Below, piece after piece: positions 6,460-6,514 of a stretch of DNA of 6,514 bases. Under the pieces are notes generated by a model. That model was not told the DNA's origin, did no database searches, and saw nothing but the letters and a program-made list of their open reading frames with translations. Position numbers and translations under genes: made by a program. This stretch comes from CAZFCK01 sp964517355. GTDB taxonomy: Bacteria; Desulfobacterota; Desulfovibrionia; Desulfovibrionales; Desulfovibrionaceae. Position 1 is the stretch's first letter, and every line of letters starts with the position of its first letter. The stretch lies in contig CAZFCK010000258.1 in NCBI GenBank assembly GCA_964517355.1, positions 1-6,514 on the forward strand, read 5' to 3'.

Positions 6460-6504
6460 ATGGCATTCAAGAGGCCGTCGGTTCAATTCCGTCCAGCTCC
6501 ACCA
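6460..6504 (+). other. 3' half of tRNA-Ala(GGC): attachment site (att) at the island end
   Basis: Read as tRNA positions 32-76, every element falls in register: loop ATGGCAT (6460-6466) with anticodon GGC at 6462-6464 after T33; 3' anticodon strand TCAAG (6467-6471); five-base variable loop (6472-6476); T-stem GTCGG/CCGTC (6477-6481 and 6489-6493) with one T-T mismatch; loop TTCAATT; acceptor strand CAGCTCC (6494-6500) with U70, the partner expected of the alanine identity pair G3:U70; A73; and CCA (6502-6504). The 5' anticodon strand should read CTTGA but is CAGGC, and no GGGGCTG acceptor strand lies upstream, so this is not a working tRNA. It is best read as the tRNA end displaced when an element integrated in the anticodon-loop region. 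Confidence 0.78.
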
Positions 6505-6514
6505 CCATATTTCT

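Noticed and set aside
6429..6504. A complete tRNA or tmRNA gene at the window end
   Set aside because: No acceptor 5' strand, D-arm or matching 5' anticodon strand precedes the fragment. The register with the GGC anticodon loop and variable loop favours tRNA-Ala over a tmRNA end.
1..6514. CRISPR array, insertion sequence or transposase
   Set aside because: No regularly spaced long repeats, terminal inverted repeats or transposase-like proteins are visible.

Overview
The window looks like the distal end of an integrated genomic island in a bacterium. Its last bases (about 6460-6504, + strand) fit the 3' half of a tRNA-Ala(GGC) gene position for position: half of the anticodon loop, the 3' side of the anticodon stem, variable loop, T-arm, acceptor strand and CCA. 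The 5' half of the tRNA is missing. That is the footprint a tyrosine integrase leaves at the far end of an element inserted in a tRNA gene. The island should therefore lie to the left and chromosomal flank should begin after about 6504. G+C content is close to half by eye. The gene families and tRNA style would suit a Desulfovibrio-like or other proteobacterial host, but this is only a guess.

Layout. Bases 1-94 may hold the last 30 codons of an unidentified + strand gene, ending in a hairpin. Bases 161-235 are a compact control region with a sigma70-like promoter whose -35 box lies in one arm of a perfect 9-bp inverted repeat. It is followed by three tightly packed + strand genes: an XRE-family regulator fused to an ImmA/IrrE-type HExxH metallopeptidase (236-1303), a PIN-domain ribonuclease-like protein overlapping it by 20 bases (1284-1769), and 21 bases later a 798-residue archaeo-eukaryotic primase plus superfamily II helicase of the TOTE conflict-system type (1791-4187). 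A 628-residue SWIM zinc-finger protein with an acidic linker and a long helical, TPR-like region converges from the minus strand (4244-6130). The remaining 330 bases before the tRNA fragment contain a short inverted repeat, two small possible ORFs and a run of short direct repeats spaced 10-11 bp.

How the genes may work together. The regulator-protease and PIN pair has the form of a toxin-antitoxin or damage-responsive switch. The primase-helicase is the likely nucleic-acid-sensing or replication-interfering effector. The shared strand, overlap and minimal spacing suggest one transcript controlled from the inverted-repeat operator. I infer a defence cassette in which proteolytic relief of XRE repression raises both the nuclease and the primase-helicase. 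The SWIM protein could be an accessory nucleic-acid- or protein-binding factor, although it has its own promoter region and may be independent.
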